A stretch of DNA of 64,000 bases. Source: Bacteroidota bacterium (GTDB lineage Bacteria > Bacteroidota > Bacteroidia > Chitinophagales > Chitinophagaceae). Each line of letters opens with the position of its first letter. The first letter of the stretch is position 1. Positions 46,803-57,353 of this stretch are shown here, one piece after another. The position numbers were made by a program, and so were the translations under genes. The notes beneath the pieces were generated by a model. It was given only the letters and a program-made list of their open reading frames with translations, was not told where the DNA came from and did not search any database. The stretch is taken from the NCBI GenBank assembly GCA_013288285.1, contig JABDCE010000004.1, positions 1 through 64,000 on the forward strand, in the 5' to 3' direction.

Positions 46803-48857
46803 TTACCATCTCAGTAAGGCGCCTATTTTTTCTGCTACTTTGTCTGCATTAGGGAGCATGGCGGCTTCGAGGCCCATGTTCATGGGTACTGCGGGCAAGT
46901 CGAGGGCGCCGATGGTCTGAACCGGGGCATCGAGGTGCGTGAAGCAATGCTGCGCTATGCGGCCGGCGAGGGCTTCGCAGAATGAATTGCGCAACTGCTC
47001 TTCTGTAAGGACGATACACTTGCCGTGCTTTTTCACGGTGCGGTATACCAGTTCTTCATCGAGCGGATATATGGTGCGTAAGTCTATAATCTCCACCTGG
47101 CCGGGATATTGCTTTGCTGCATTTTTGGCCCAGTATACGCCCATGCCATAAGTGATGATGCATATTGAGGCACCGTTATCAATATTGTCTTGCGAGGCTT
47201 CTGTAACGACTGCTCCTTTGCCAAATGGCAGTATGTAATCGCGGTCTGGCTCTACGGTCTTCGCTTCATCGGTACCGGGTACTTTGCTCCAATAGAGGCC
47301 TTTGTGCTCCAACATGACCACGGGATTGCCATCATAGAAGGCAGCTTTTATGAGGCCCTTAATATCTGCTGCATTACTTGGATAGGCTATCTTAATACCT
47401 TTGATGGTGGCCAGCGTACTTTCTACACTGCCGCTGTGATACGGGCCACCGCCGCCATAGGCGCCAATAGGCACACGCAGTATCATGGAGATGGGGAACT
47501 TACCACAACTGAGGTAGCAGGATTTACTGATCTCTGTAACCAATTGATTGAGCCCGGGGTAGATGTAGTCGGCAAACTGAACCTCTACAATTGGTTTGAG
47601 ACCAACGGCATTCATACCAATGGTTGAACCAACAATATAGGCTTCCTGTATGGCCATGTTGAAGACACGGTTGTCGCCGAATTTGTCGGCGAGGGTAGCG
47701 GCCTCGCGGAATACACCGCCCAGGCGTTTACCTACGTCCTGCCCGTAAAACAGGGCTTCGGGATGATCCTGCAATAACTCTTCGACAGCATGCAGCGCGG
47801 CATCGACCATTACTACTTTGTCGCGACCAGCAGGGGAGCGATTGCCTTTTTCTTCCGTTACTGGTGTGGGTACGTACACATGGTCGGCAACGTGGGCGGG
47901 GTCTGGCTCAGGTGAGGCGACTGCGGCATCAAATTCGGCCTGTGCGTATATTCTTTCTTCTTCTTCTATCTGATCGAGGATGGCCTCTGTAATATCTTTC
48001 TGATTCAATAATACCTTTCTGAGCTTGGGACCAGGATCATCGAGCGCGTGCTTGGCGAGGTCTTCAGGGGTACGGTACCATTCTTTACGTACGCCGGATG
48101 TGTGATGCCCGAGTAGCGGTACCTTGGCGTGCACCAATATGGGGCGGCGGTATTCGCGCACCCAATCTATGGTGTACTGCATGGTATTATAGGAGTCGGT
48201 AAAATCGCTGCCATTGACCCTAACGCGCTCCATGCCCTTAAAGCCTGCTGCAAATTCGTAAGCATCCATGGTACGTGCTTCATCGCTGGAGACAGAAATA
48301 CCCCAGTCATTGTCCTGAACGAGATAAATGATGGGTAACTGTTTGAGCACGGCAAACTGGAATGCTTCGCCTACTTCGCCTTCGGTGACGCTGCCATCGC
48401 CGAGTGAGCATATGGTAACCGGCGCAACAGGATATTCTGATAATTTTTGCTTCTCGCGGTACTGTATACCCTGCGCAATTCCGGTGGTGGGGATGACCTG
48501 CATACCGGTAGCGCTGCTCTGGTGAATGATGCCGGGGAAACCTTCGCGGCGGATATTGGGGTGATTGTAATAAGCCCGGCCGCCGGTAAACGGATCTCCG
48601 CCCTTGGCGAGGAGCTGCAGCATGAGCTCATAAGGCCGGTAGCCCATACCGAGCATGAGGCTTTCATCGCGGTAATAGGGGCTAACAAAATCGCATGGTT
48701 TGAGCAGAAAGCCGGTGGCCAGCTGTATGGCTTCGTGACCACGGGAGGTGCTGTGCACATACTTGCATATGGGCCGGTTGGCATCATAAATCTCTGCCAT
48801 TGCTTTGGCAGTCATCATGAGCCGGTAAGCCCTGAGCATTAATTCTTTTGATAGCAT
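46803..48857 (-). CDS. second fused 2-oxoacid dehydrogenase E1 alpha/beta
   Basis: SRGHEAIQLATGFLLKPCDFVSPYYRDE, SLGDGSVTEGEVGEAFQFAVLKQLPIIYLVQDNDWGISV; E1-beta FYGQDVGKRLGGVFREAATL. ATG at 48857 (MLSKELMLRAYR) preferred over 48989. Confidence 0.9.
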   Translation of the reverse strand: MLSKELMLRAYRLMMTAKAMAEIYDANRPICKYVHSTSRGHEAIQLATGFLLKPCDFVSPYYRDESLMLGMGYRPYELMLQLLAKGGDPFTGGRAYYNHPNIRREGFPGIIHQSSATGMQVIPTTGIAQGIQYREKQKLSEYPVAPVTICSLGDGSVTEGEVGEAFQFAVLKQLPIIYLVQDNDWGISVSSDEARTMDAYEFAAGFKGMERVRVNGSDFTDSYNTMQYTIDWVREYRRPILVHAKVPLLGHHTSGVRKEWYRTPEDLAKHALDDPGPKLRKVLLNQKDITEAILDQIEEEERIYAQAEFDAAVASPEPDPAHVADHVYVPTPVTEEKGNRSPAGRDKVVMVDAALHAVEELLQDHPEALFYGQDVGKRLGGVFREAATLADKFGDNRVFNMAIQEAYIVGSTIGMNAVGLKPIVEVQFADYIYPGLNQLVTEISKSCYLSCGKFPISMILRVPIGAYGGGGPYHSGSVESTLATIKGIKIAYPSNAADIKGLIKAAFYDGNPVVMLEHKGLYWSKVPGTDEAKTVEPDRDYILPFGKGAVVTEASQDNIDNGASICIITYGMGVYWAKNAAKQYPGQVEIIDLRTIYPLDEELVYRTVKKHGKCIVLTEEQLRNSFCEALAGRIAQHCFTHLDAPVQTIGALDLPAVPMNMGLEAAMLPNADKVAEKIGALLRW

Positions 48858-49107
48858 GGATTCTGTTTGGCCTATTTTGACATTCTCACTAAGGGTGGCA
48901 AAAGTAAGCGAAAAGGTATAAAGATTTAAACAGAGTAAGGGGGGAGGGGTAAAAATGGTGGTTTGGCCGAGAATAGCCAGTTTAACCATTATTAACCAGG
49001 TTTGTGTACTTCGTCTGCTGTATTGCCGTTAATTTGCAAAGGTTTTTACTCAATTAATTTCGATAAGCGGATAGAAGGTTTATTTTTGTTTTGCTAAAAA
49101 GCACACT

Positions 49108-51525
49108 ATGCAATTTGATCTTAAGAAATACGGGGCAGACATCCTGGCTATTGTATGTTTTATTGTAATATCAGTACTGTACTGCTATCCGACGTTAGAA
49201 GGTAAGAAACTGAGCCGCCATGATAATGCCTCATGGCAGGGGATGGCGCGCGAGGGAATGGCCTACCATGATTCTACGGGAAAGGATGTATTATGGTCGA
49301 ACAGTATGTTTGGCGGTATGCCCACCTATACTACTTATAGTGCAGTATCGCCCGATACTAACTACCCGGCCTACCTGCAAACGTTGCTGAGTAAGGTGGG
49401 TGACCCGGCTTACTTCTTTTTTGTAGCTATGCTATGCTTTTACCTGCTCATGCGCGTGCTGGGCGTAAATAAATGGCTGAGCATGGTGGGGGCACTGGCC
49501 TACGCCTTCTCATCTTACAATGCTATAATTATAGCTGTTGGGCATAACACCAAGATGATGACCATAGGCTACCTGCCGGCAGCAATGGCGGGGCTGTACC
49601 TGGTATTCAAAGAGAAATGGCTTACGGGGGCGGCGCTACTGGCCCTCAGTTTCGAGCTGATATTTAATAATAATCACTTCCAGGTCATTTACTATTCGGC
49701 TATTATGTTCGGGTGTTTTGCGATGGGTATGCTGGTGATAGCCGTGAAAGAGGGCAGGATGAAACAATTCTTTATCTCGTGCGCTATAGCAGCGGGAGCG
49801 GCGGCGATAGGAGTGGGGCCGAGTATTACATCTATACTCACGACATCGGAATACGCAAAGGAAACAATGAGGGGTGGTACGAGTGAACTATCGGGACATG
49901 ATAAGAAAACGAATGGCGGGCTGGATAAAGAATATGCGTTCCGGTGGAGCAATGGTATAGGCGAGACATTCTGCCTGATGATCCCGTACCTGTACGGTGG
50001 CTCGTCAGGCGAATCGGCAGATAAGGCGCCGAAAACATCTGCGGCGATAGGTGGGGCAGCGGAGCAACTGCCTTTGTACTGGGGGCCTCAGCCATTCATC
50101 AGCGGCCCTGTATACTTTGGCGCTATCATTTGTTTCCTGTTTGTGCTGGGTATTATGGTGATCAGGTCGCCGCACAAATGGTGGATAATAGCCGCCAGTG
50201 CGATATGCATCATCATGTCGTGGGGCAAGAACTTCGATAGTATTAATTATTTCCTGTTTGACCATCTTCCGTACCTGAATAAGTTCAGGACGCCGTCTAT
50301 GTCACTAGTTATACCGCAGTTCCTGTTCCCGTTCCTGGGTATATGGGCAGTGCAGGAAGTAATAAACCGCAAGGACGACCCAAAGATGTGGCAGCAGGTG
50401 AAAATAGCAGCAGGCATTACAGCGGGGTTGTGTGTGCTGATAGGCCTGGGGGGTAGTATGTTCTTTGATTTTACCGGTGGATCGGACGCGCAACTGCAGC
50501 CAGAAATGGTGAAGCTGCTGAAGGACGACCGCATATCGCTGGCTATGACCAGCGGCGTGAAGAGCGCCATCTATATATTGCTGGGCGCAGGGCTTTTATG
50601 GGCATTCCTGAAAAATAAGATCACGCAGACTATAATGATAGTGGGTCTGGGAGTGGTAGTGGCCATAGACCTGATACCGGTATCGCTGGATTACCTAAGC
50701 GAGAAAAACTATGTGGATGCTGCGGAATACCAGTCGGAGTTTGAGCCAAGACCAGTGGACCAGCAGATACTGAAAGACCCGGACCCGTATTACCGTGTGC
50801 TGGATCTGAGTCGTGATACCTATAATGATGCAATACAGGCTTACTTCCATAAGTGCGTAGGTGGTTACCACCCGGCGAAAATGGAGATATACCAGGACCT
50901 GATAGAGCGGCAAATGAGCCGGGGTTACAACGCCCAGGTGCTGAACATGCTAAACACCAAGTATATAATAGTGGGCGGACAGAAGAAGGCACCATTCGTG
51001 ATACCGAACCCTACACGGTGCGGCAATGCGTGGTTTGTAGACGAGGTAAAGTGGGCGAATACAGCAGACGAGGAAATGGATGGGCTGAACGCGGGACAGA
51101 TAGGGGATACTACTGAAGTGCCTAACGCCTTCAATCCGAAAAAGACTGCGGTAATGCGCGTTACCTTCAAGAACGATATAGGTAATTATACTTTTGGAAA
51201 GGACAGCAGCGCTTATGTGAAGCTGGCGAAGTATGGCCTGGATGACATCTCGTTCTCATCGAATAATTCAAAGGACGGGCTGGCAGTATTCTCTGATATA
51301 TACTACTCGAAGGGGTGGAAGGCTTTTGTAGATGGAAAAGAAACGCCGATAATGAGGGCTGACTATGTGCTGCGTGTGATAAAGATACCAGCCGGCAGCC
51401 ACAGCATAGAATTCCACTTCAGGCCTGACAGTGTATATAAGACCCAGAAGATAACTATAGTGTGCAGCGTACTGCTGATCTTGCTGTGCATTGGTGCATG
51501 TTACCCAATATTTAAAAAAGGATAA
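49108..51525 (+). CDS. YfhO-family large membrane protein
   Basis: 805 aa; GKKLSRHDNASWQGMAREG; multipass; C-terminal DIYYSKGWKAFVDGKETPIMRADYVLRVIKIPAGSHSIEFHFRP. Confidence 0.88.
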   Translation: MQFDLKKYGADILAIVCFIVISVLYCYPTLEGKKLSRHDNASWQGMAREGMAYHDSTGKDVLWSNSMFGGMPTYTTYSAVSPDTNYPAYLQTLLSKVGDPAYFFFVAMLCFYLLMRVLGVNKWLSMVGALAYAFSSYNAIIIAVGHNTKMMTIGYLPAAMAGLYLVFKEKWLTGAALLALSFELIFNNNHFQVIYYSAIMFGCFAMGMLVIAVKEGRMKQFFISCAIAAGAAAIGVGPSITSILTTSEYAKETMRGGTSELSGHDKKTNGGLDKEYAFRWSNGIGETFCLMIPYLYGGSSGESADKAPKTSAAIGGAAEQLPLYWGPQPFISGPVYFGAIICFLFVLGIMVIRSPHKWWIIAASAICIIMSWGKNFDSINYFLFDHLPYLNKFRTPSMSLVIPQFLFPFLGIWAVQEVINRKDDPKMWQQVKIAAGITAGLCVLIGLGGSMFFDFTGGSDAQLQPEMVKLLKDDRISLAMTSGVKSAIYILLGAGLLWAFLKNKITQTIMIVGLGVVVAIDLIPVSLDYLSEKNYVDAAEYQSEFEPRPVDQQILKDPDPYYRVLDLSRDTYNDAIQAYFHKCVGGYHPAKMEIYQDLIERQMSRGYNAQVLNMLNTKYIIVGGQKKAPFVIPNPTRCGNAWFVDEVKWANTADEEMDGLNAGQIGDTTEVPNAFNPKKTAVMRVTFKNDIGNYTFGKDSSAYVKLAKYGLDDISFSSNNSKDGLAVFSDIYYSKGWKAFVDGKETPIMRADYVLRVIKIPAGSHSIEFHFRPDSVYKTQKITIVCSVLLILLCIGACYPIFKKG

Positions 51526-51536
51526 AAACGGAGCGT

Positions 51537-52073
51537 ATGGGCAATCCTGTGGTGAGTGGACTGAAATCTCTTTTGGGGATGAGGAAGGAAATGAGCTTTA
51601 GCTTCTATGTGCGGGATTTTATTTTCAGGAGGCTGCTGCGGAACAATGCTAAAGTAAAATGGGCGATACACCATACGACCACTATTCACAATCCGCAGAA
51701 CATAAAGCTGGGCAAGGGCGTTTATCCGGGAGATTCGGCGGGGATATATATAAATGCCAAGAACGGGATCATATTTGGCGACTATAGTAATATAGCGCCT
51801 AATGCGGGCATCATATCAGCCAACCACGATTTTATCAATAACGACCTTCATCTGCCGGACCCGCCCATTGAGATAGGGCGGTTTGTATGGGTGGCGATGG
51901 GGGCCATTATACTGCCGGGAGTGAAACTTGGTGATTTTACAACGGTAGGGGCGGGCGCTATAGTAACAAAAAGCTTTCCGGAGGGGTATTGCGTGATAGC
52001 AGGCAATCCCGCAAAGGTGATCAAATACCTAAACAAGGAAGAATGTGATGCCTTCGCTGCAGCTAAAAAGTAA
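51537..52073 (+). CDS. left-handed beta-helix (hexapeptide) acyltransferase
   Basis: GDYSNIAPNAGIISANHDFIN...GRFVWVAMGAIILPGVKLGDFTTVGAGAIVTKSFPEGYCVIAGNPAKVIKYL. Confidence 0.9.
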   Translation: MGNPVVSGLKSLLGMRKEMSFSFYVRDFIFRRLLRNNAKVKWAIHHTTTIHNPQNIKLGKGVYPGDSAGIYINAKNGIIFGDYSNIAPNAGIISANHDFINNDLHLPDPPIEIGRFVWVAMGAIILPGVKLGDFTTVGAGAIVTKSFPEGYCVIAGNPAKVIKYLNKEECDAFAAAKK

Positions 52074-53502
52074 CAGTTTATTCAGTAATTCATTTTTCAT
52101 TTTTGTCATCAGGCTATTTCCATCGCTGGCAAATCTGCTGGTATTGCTGTATTATTCGCGTCACCTGCCGAAGCCTATTTATGGTACTTATCAGAACTTC
52201 TGGATACAGCTTTCTTTTCTTTACCCCATTGCGTGTTTTGGTATACATGCCATTATTACCACGTATTCTGTTTCTACCGTATTGAAGCTGGCGCAGGGTG
52301 TAAAAAAATGGCAGTACATATTGTATGGTGTATGGCTGGTAGTACTGAGCAGCCTGTTTGCGGGACTGCAAAACTCGTCGACAGGGATAGGCTTTGTGAT
52401 ACCGTTTGTGTTCATGCTGTCCTTCGCTGTGGGTATTATTCTTGAGTCGTTCCTGATCGTGGCTAAGAATTTCAAGGCGCTGTCGGCGATCAATATTCTT
52501 TATGCGGTCTGTTACCTGTTTGTTCATAAGTATGTGCTTGATAACGGGTTTTCGTTCCTGAAACTATTCACTTGTTTACTTAGTTTGAACCTGGCGAGAA
52601 TATTGATTTCAGTGGTATTGATAGGGGTGCGAATAAAGCAACACAGTGATGATGGGCACGAAGAATTCAGGAAGGTAGCTGAGATTCGTAAGTTGTGGAT
52701 GCACCTGGGTTTCTACGATATTCTCCAGACCCTGTCGAACTGGGTAGATAAGTTCATTATCTCTGTAGTGCTTACCTCATCTCTGTCGGCGATATATTTT
52801 AACGGGACACAGAATATCCCTTTCTTACCCATCATACTGAGTGCGGCAGGCAGCTCTGTGCTGATGCAAATGACGAAGGTGAAAGAGGCGGATGAACGGG
52901 CGTCGTTGCTGGCATTGATGAACCGCTCTACAAAGTTCCTTTCCAATATTGTTTTTCCGTTGTTTTTCTTTCTTATTTTCTTCAGGTATGAACTCTTTGA
53001 TGTGCTGCTGCCGGGTTATTCGGCATCGGTGCCTATATTCTTTGTGTCGCTCTTTATGCTGCCATTCCGGGCATATAGCTTTATAACGGTATTCCAGAAG
53101 CTGCACCAGGGGCACATCAGCAATATAGGGGCGGTAGGCGAGCTGATACTTGCCTGCTCGCTGATGTACCCGCTCTATCTATGGTTGGGGCTACCGGGTG
53201 TCATGCTGAGTTTTATTATCTCCAGCTACAGCCAGGGTGTCTATTATTTTTATCACATGAGCCGTTTACTGAACACCAAGCCTTACAAACTGGTGCCTGT
53301 GGCTAACCTGACCATCAAGATAATAATTTATGGTTTGTTATTCTTCATTGCGCATTATATCGTAACTTCATTTTTCGGTGAACGCAACGGGTTGTTTATC
53401 GGAATAATGACGATGGTAGTGACAGTAGTTGTGTCGCTGCTCATAGATATAATATCAGTTAAGAATGTCCATTCAAAACAGGCAACGGTTACGGGATATT
53501 GA
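52048..53502 (+). CDS. polysaccharide flippase-like membrane protein
   Basis: Multipass; LFPSLANLLVLLYYSRHLPKPIYGTYQNFW; overlaps the 3' end of the acyltransferase. GTG 52045 / ATG 52048. Confidence 0.8.
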   Translation: MPSLQLKSNSLFSNSFFIFVIRLFPSLANLLVLLYYSRHLPKPIYGTYQNFWIQLSFLYPIACFGIHAIITTYSVSTVLKLAQGVKKWQYILYGVWLVVLSSLFAGLQNSSTGIGFVIPFVFMLSFAVGIILESFLIVAKNFKALSAINILYAVCYLFVHKYVLDNGFSFLKLFTCLLSLNLARILISVVLIGVRIKQHSDDGHEEFRKVAEIRKLWMHLGFYDILQTLSNWVDKFIISVVLTSSLSAIYFNGTQNIPFLPIILSAAGSSVLMQMTKVKEADERASLLALMNRSTKFLSNIVFPLFFFLIFFRYELFDVLLPGYSASVPIFFVSLFMLPFRAYSFITVFQKLHQGHISNIGAVGELILACSLMYPLYLWLGLPGVMLSFIISSYSQGVYYFYHMSRLLNTKPYKLVPVANLTIKIIIYGLLFFIAHYIVTSFFGERNGLFIGIMTMVVTVVVSLLIDIISVKNVHSKQATVTGY

Positions 53503-54466
53503 CAATACGGGTTTTGGGCCTAACAGCAGTGTGGAAGGTGGCCGCCTTATCAATTCGGACGGATCGGCAAATCTGCGCAAGCGTGGTATCCCCATCTGGG
53601 AGCGTACAAGTGTATACCACTCTCTGCTGCGCATGAAGGGTAGTCACTTTATATTAGGTATCTTCCTGTTCTATACATTTATCAACCTGATTTTTGCTGT
53701 TATTTATTTTCTGACCGGGGTCAGTCACCTAACCGGTACAGATGGCGCACATACGACTTCCGAACAATTTATGGAGGCGTTCTTCTTCAGTTCGCAGACA
53801 CTGACCACTGTGGGGTATGGACATGTGGCACCGTCTGGCATGATGACCAATTCCATTGCATCTATCGAGTCGCTGGTGGGGATACTTACATTCGCGCTGG
53901 TAACCGGCCTTATTTACGGAAGATTCTCAAGGCCGCGCGCCTACCTGCTTTTTAGTCCGAGTGTGCTTATAGCTCCGTTTAAAGAGGGCAGGGCTCTCAT
54001 GCTGCGGATGGCGACCTATAAAAATAACCACCTGACAGATGTGGAAGCTAATGTGACGCTGGCCATGCATGAGGAAGAAAACGGAAAGACGGTGACCAAA
54101 TTTTATCCGCTGCCCCTGCAGTTTGCGAAGATCAATTCACTGGCGCTCAGCTGGACTATAGTACATGCGATAGATGAAGACAGCCCATTGTATCACTGCC
54201 GGAAGGAGGACGTGACCGACACCAAGATGGAGGTGATCGTAAACATAAAAGCGTTCGATGATCATTTTTCGAATATAGTGCAGCAGCGAACCTCTTATAC
54301 CCATAACCAGTTTGTGTATGGCGCGAAATTCCTGCCGATGTTTGAAAAAGCGCCGGATGGAGATTATACCATACTGGAGTTGGATAAAATAAATCTGCAC
54401 GAGCTGGTGAAGCTTCCGGATGCGAAGACCCATCACCACAAGGGGAATGTGGAGGTGAACCCTTAA
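53465..54466 (+). CDS. inward-rectifier-type (KirBac-like) potassium channel
   Basis: FFFSSQTLTTVGYGHVAPSGMMTNSIAS selectivity filter; GRFSRPRAYLLFSPSVLIAPFKEGRALMLRMATYKNNHLTDVEANVTLAM cytoplasmic Kir domain. Confidence 0.93.
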   Translation: MSIQNRQRLRDIDNTGFGPNSSVEGGRLINSDGSANLRKRGIPIWERTSVYHSLLRMKGSHFILGIFLFYTFINLIFAVIYFLTGVSHLTGTDGAHTTSEQFMEAFFFSSQTLTTVGYGHVAPSGMMTNSIASIESLVGILTFALVTGLIYGRFSRPRAYLLFSPSVLIAPFKEGRALMLRMATYKNNHLTDVEANVTLAMHEEENGKTVTKFYPLPLQFAKINSLALSWTIVHAIDEDSPLYHCRKEDVTDTKMEVIVNIKAFDDHFSNIVQQRTSYTHNQFVYGAKFLPMFEKAPDGDYTILELDKINLHELVKLPDAKTHHHKGNVEVNP

Positions 54467-54475
54467 TTTTGCTGT

Positions 54476-55708
54476 ATGCCTGTTACTAAAACGATCACAT
54501 CGCTCACGCGGCAGTTTCTTGAAAAAGAGGAAATGTATGGTGCCCATAATTATCACCCGCTACCTGTGGTGCTGACGAAGGGTAAGGGTGTATTTGTGTG
54601 GGATGTTGATGATCGCAGGTATTACGATTTTCTTTCGGGTTATTCCGCCATCAACCAGGGACATTGTCACCCGCGGATCATTGAAACTTTTATAGAGCAG
54701 GCACAGAAGCTTACGCTTACCTCGCGCGCTTTCCATAATGATGTGCTGGGCGAATATGAAGAATTCATTACCAAGTTCTTTGGGTATGATAAGGTGCTGC
54801 CTATGAATACGGGCGTAGAAGCAGTAGAGACGGGGCTGAAACTGGCCCGGCGCTGGGGGTATGAAGTAAAGGGTGTGCCCCGCAATAAAGCAAAGATCAT
54901 TACCTGCGCGCAAAATTTTCATGGACGTACTATCAGCGTTATTTCATTTAGCAGTGATGAAAGTTCGCGTAAGGACTTCGGGCCGTTTACTCCGGGGTTT
55001 GAAACTATACCCTATAATGATATACCTGCGCTACAGATGGCATTGCAGGACGCCAACGTGGTGGGCTTCCTGGTGGAACCTATACAGGGGGAGGCAGGTG
55101 TGATAGTACCGGATGAGGGCTATCTGGCGAAAGCGGCAGCGCAGTGTAAAGAGGCAAATGTACTTTTTATAGCCGACGAGATACAGACCGGCCTGGCGCG
55201 CACCGGCAAAATGCTGGCGTGCGATCATGAGGGTGTACGGCCAGATATATTGTTGCTGGGCAAGGCACTGTCGGGAGGTACGATGCCAGTGTCGGCGGTG
55301 CTTGCTGATGATGAGATCATGCTGACAATAAAACCGGGAGACCATGGGTCGACATACGGCGGTAATCCTATGGCGTGCAAGGTGGCTATGACGGCACTGC
55401 AGGTGCTGGTGGACGAGCAGATGGCGGAGAATTCAGCAGTGCAAGGCGCACATTTCCGTAAGGAGCTCACCGACCTCAGGCACGAGCATATTTCGATAGT
55501 ACGCGGGAAGGGGTTATTTAATGCAATCGTTATCAATCACCCGCAAAAAGATGCCGCGTGGGATATTTGCATAGCTATGAAACAAAACGGGCTGCTGGCC
55601 AAACCCACTCATGGTGACAGGATACGTTTTGCGCCGCCGTTACTTATCAACCAGGAACAGATAGATGACTGTATCGGGATCATAAAGAAAAGCATGGAAA
55701 ACCTGTGA
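54476..55708 (+). CDS. rocD: ornithine--oxo-acid aminotransferase
   Basis: [70 protein letters not shown]. Confidence 0.95.
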   Translation: MPVTKTITSLTRQFLEKEEMYGAHNYHPLPVVLTKGKGVFVWDVDDRRYYDFLSGYSAINQGHCHPRIIETFIEQAQKLTLTSRAFHNDVLGEYEEFITKFFGYDKVLPMNTGVEAVETGLKLARRWGYEVKGVPRNKAKIITCAQNFHGRTISVISFSSDESSRKDFGPFTPGFETIPYNDIPALQMALQDANVVGFLVEPIQGEAGVIVPDEGYLAKAAAQCKEANVLFIADEIQTGLARTGKMLACDHEGVRPDILLLGKALSGGTMPVSAVLADDEIMLTIKPGDHGSTYGGNPMACKVAMTALQVLVDEQMAENSAVQGAHFRKELTDLRHEHISIVRGKGLFNAIVINHPQKDAAWDICIAMKQNGLLAKPTHGDRIRFAPPLLINQEQIDDCIGIIKKSMENL

Positions 55709-56449
55709 TCATTTACCAGCACTTTTATCAAGACCTGCTGGTTTCTTGAAGATACTTTCGTCGACCGGTATGTTTATTTTTATTGACTGGAAGGTAACCG
55801 GTCCACCATCGCTTTCAACGAACATAGGAAAAGCGATCCCTTCGGGAAGTTTCTGATAATTGCTATAATCAGATATCGCTTCACCTTCCTTGCCCCCTTC
55901 GCCTTTTACTTTTTCTACTGAGCGGACATGGTAGTAAGTGGATGCGTTGATATACATGGTCTCTTCCTTGCCATTTTTATTGGTTACTTTCAGCTTGTAG
56001 CAGTCAGCTCCGGCAATCTGTTCTTTACCTGTGAATTCTACCTTATTTCCCTTGGCTTTATAGTCTATCAGCGGGCCCTGAATGTCGAGCTGGTCTTGTG
56101 ACCCTTTAACCATTTCTGCAGGCATGGATTCTATTTTGCTTTCCCCATCGGCTGGATTAAACGCCCAACCGGCGGATGTAGTCAACACTTCATAGCCCTG
56201 CTTACCGTCGAGTGTAAATTCCACTTTCTGTCCTTTGCCGTTGAGCGTGGTTATTGTGACCGGAAATTCTTTATCTCCGGCCTTTACTGTGCCGCTCATT
56301 TTCAAAGATTTTATCTTTTTCCAGTTTTCACTTCCTCCTATCGCTTTAATGTGTTTTTGGATGATCTCATCAGCGGTCTGGGCATTTGTGATGACGGTAC
56401 CCACTACCAACATAACGATAGTGGTTACAAAAAAGCGGATATTACTCAT
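55709..56449 (-). CDS. LolA-like / outer-membrane lipoprotein-sorting-like secreted protein
   Basis: TADEIIQKHIKAIGGSENWKKIKSLKMSGTVKAGDKEFPVTI; QGPLIDYKAKGNKVEFTGKEQIAGADCYKLKVT. Confidence 0.75.
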   Translation of the reverse strand: MSNIRFFVTTIVMLVVGTVITNAQTADEIIQKHIKAIGGSENWKKIKSLKMSGTVKAGDKEFPVTITTLNGKGQKVEFTLDGKQGYEVLTTSAGWAFNPADGESKIESMPAEMVKGSQDQLDIQGPLIDYKAKGNKVEFTGKEQIAGADCYKLKVTNKNGKEETMYINASTYYHVRSVEKVKGEGGKEGEAISDYSNYQKLPEGIAFPMFVESDGGPVTFQSIKINIPVDESIFKKPAGLDKSAGK

Positions 56450-56485
56450 ATTGTTGGATCTTGGTGTGTATAAGAAATGAGACTG

Positions 56486-57250
56486 TTATTTCGGGTTGAA
56501 GATCTTTTTATCAACGTCTACATTAATTTCGACGGTATTGATCTTTTGCACGCCGATACCTTCGCTAAACGTCATAGGAACAACTATTCCTTCGGGGAGC
56601 ATTTTGAAATCGGAATAGGATGCTGCCTGTTCCTCAACCCTCTTTCCATTGACAATGAGCGGCTGATGATGTTCTATTGCTTCGTATGTAGTGCGTATGT
56701 GGTAATAATTGACGGTATCTATATAAAAGATGGCACTGTGCCCGCCATTATAGGTGACTCTTATCTTATAGCAAGTAATGCCGGTGTCAGCACTACGTTT
56801 TTTATATACTTCCTTGCCAACATACTCTATTTTATTCCCTTTGGATTTGTAATCGATAAGCGGCCCCTGTAAATCAAGTGTATACTGATTTTTTTTCACC
56901 ATTGTTTCCGGAAACATTTCAGACCTGGACCTAATACCAACCACTGGTATAAAGCGCCATCCTATTTTCTGAGTCAGGGCCTCGTAAGCTGTTTTTTTTG
57001 TTGTAGCGTAAGTGAATTCCTTGTAAATGCCTTCATTGTCGAGTTTAATAGTAGTAAAAAGCACTTCAGCGCCATCAGATGTAAATGTGCCTGTTGTCTT
57101 TATAGAGTTGACCTTTCTCCATTTTTTCTTGCCACCAATGGCTTCGATATGTTTTTGTACGATCTCATCGGCTGTTTGCGCTACAGAGGTAGTAATGCCT
57201 GCAAGCAGGATAGCAGCAGTGAATAGGGTGTATCGCATAGTGTTTATCAT
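56486..57250 (-). CDS. paralogue of the preceding LolA-like protein
   Basis: TADEIVQKHIEAIGGKKKWRKVNSIKTTGTF; QGPLIDYKSKGNKIEYVGKEVY. Confidence 0.75.
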   Translation of the reverse strand: MINTMRYTLFTAAILLAGITTSVAQTADEIVQKHIEAIGGKKKWRKVNSIKTTGTFTSDGAEVLFTTIKLDNEGIYKEFTYATTKKTAYEALTQKIGWRFIPVVGIRSRSEMFPETMVKKNQYTLDLQGPLIDYKSKGNKIEYVGKEVYKKRSADTGITCYKIRVTYNGGHSAIFYIDTVNYYHIRTTYEAIEHHQPLIVNGKRVEEQAASYSDFKMLPEGIVVPMTFSEGIGVQKINTVEINVDVDKKIFNPK

Positions 57251-57353
57251 TGATATGGATTTAAGTGTTTTTTTGAAAAAAATGCTAACCGCAAGGTATG
57301 CAAAAATGTTATTTCCAGACTGCCATTTGTTGCGTTTTAACTTTTGGGTTTAC

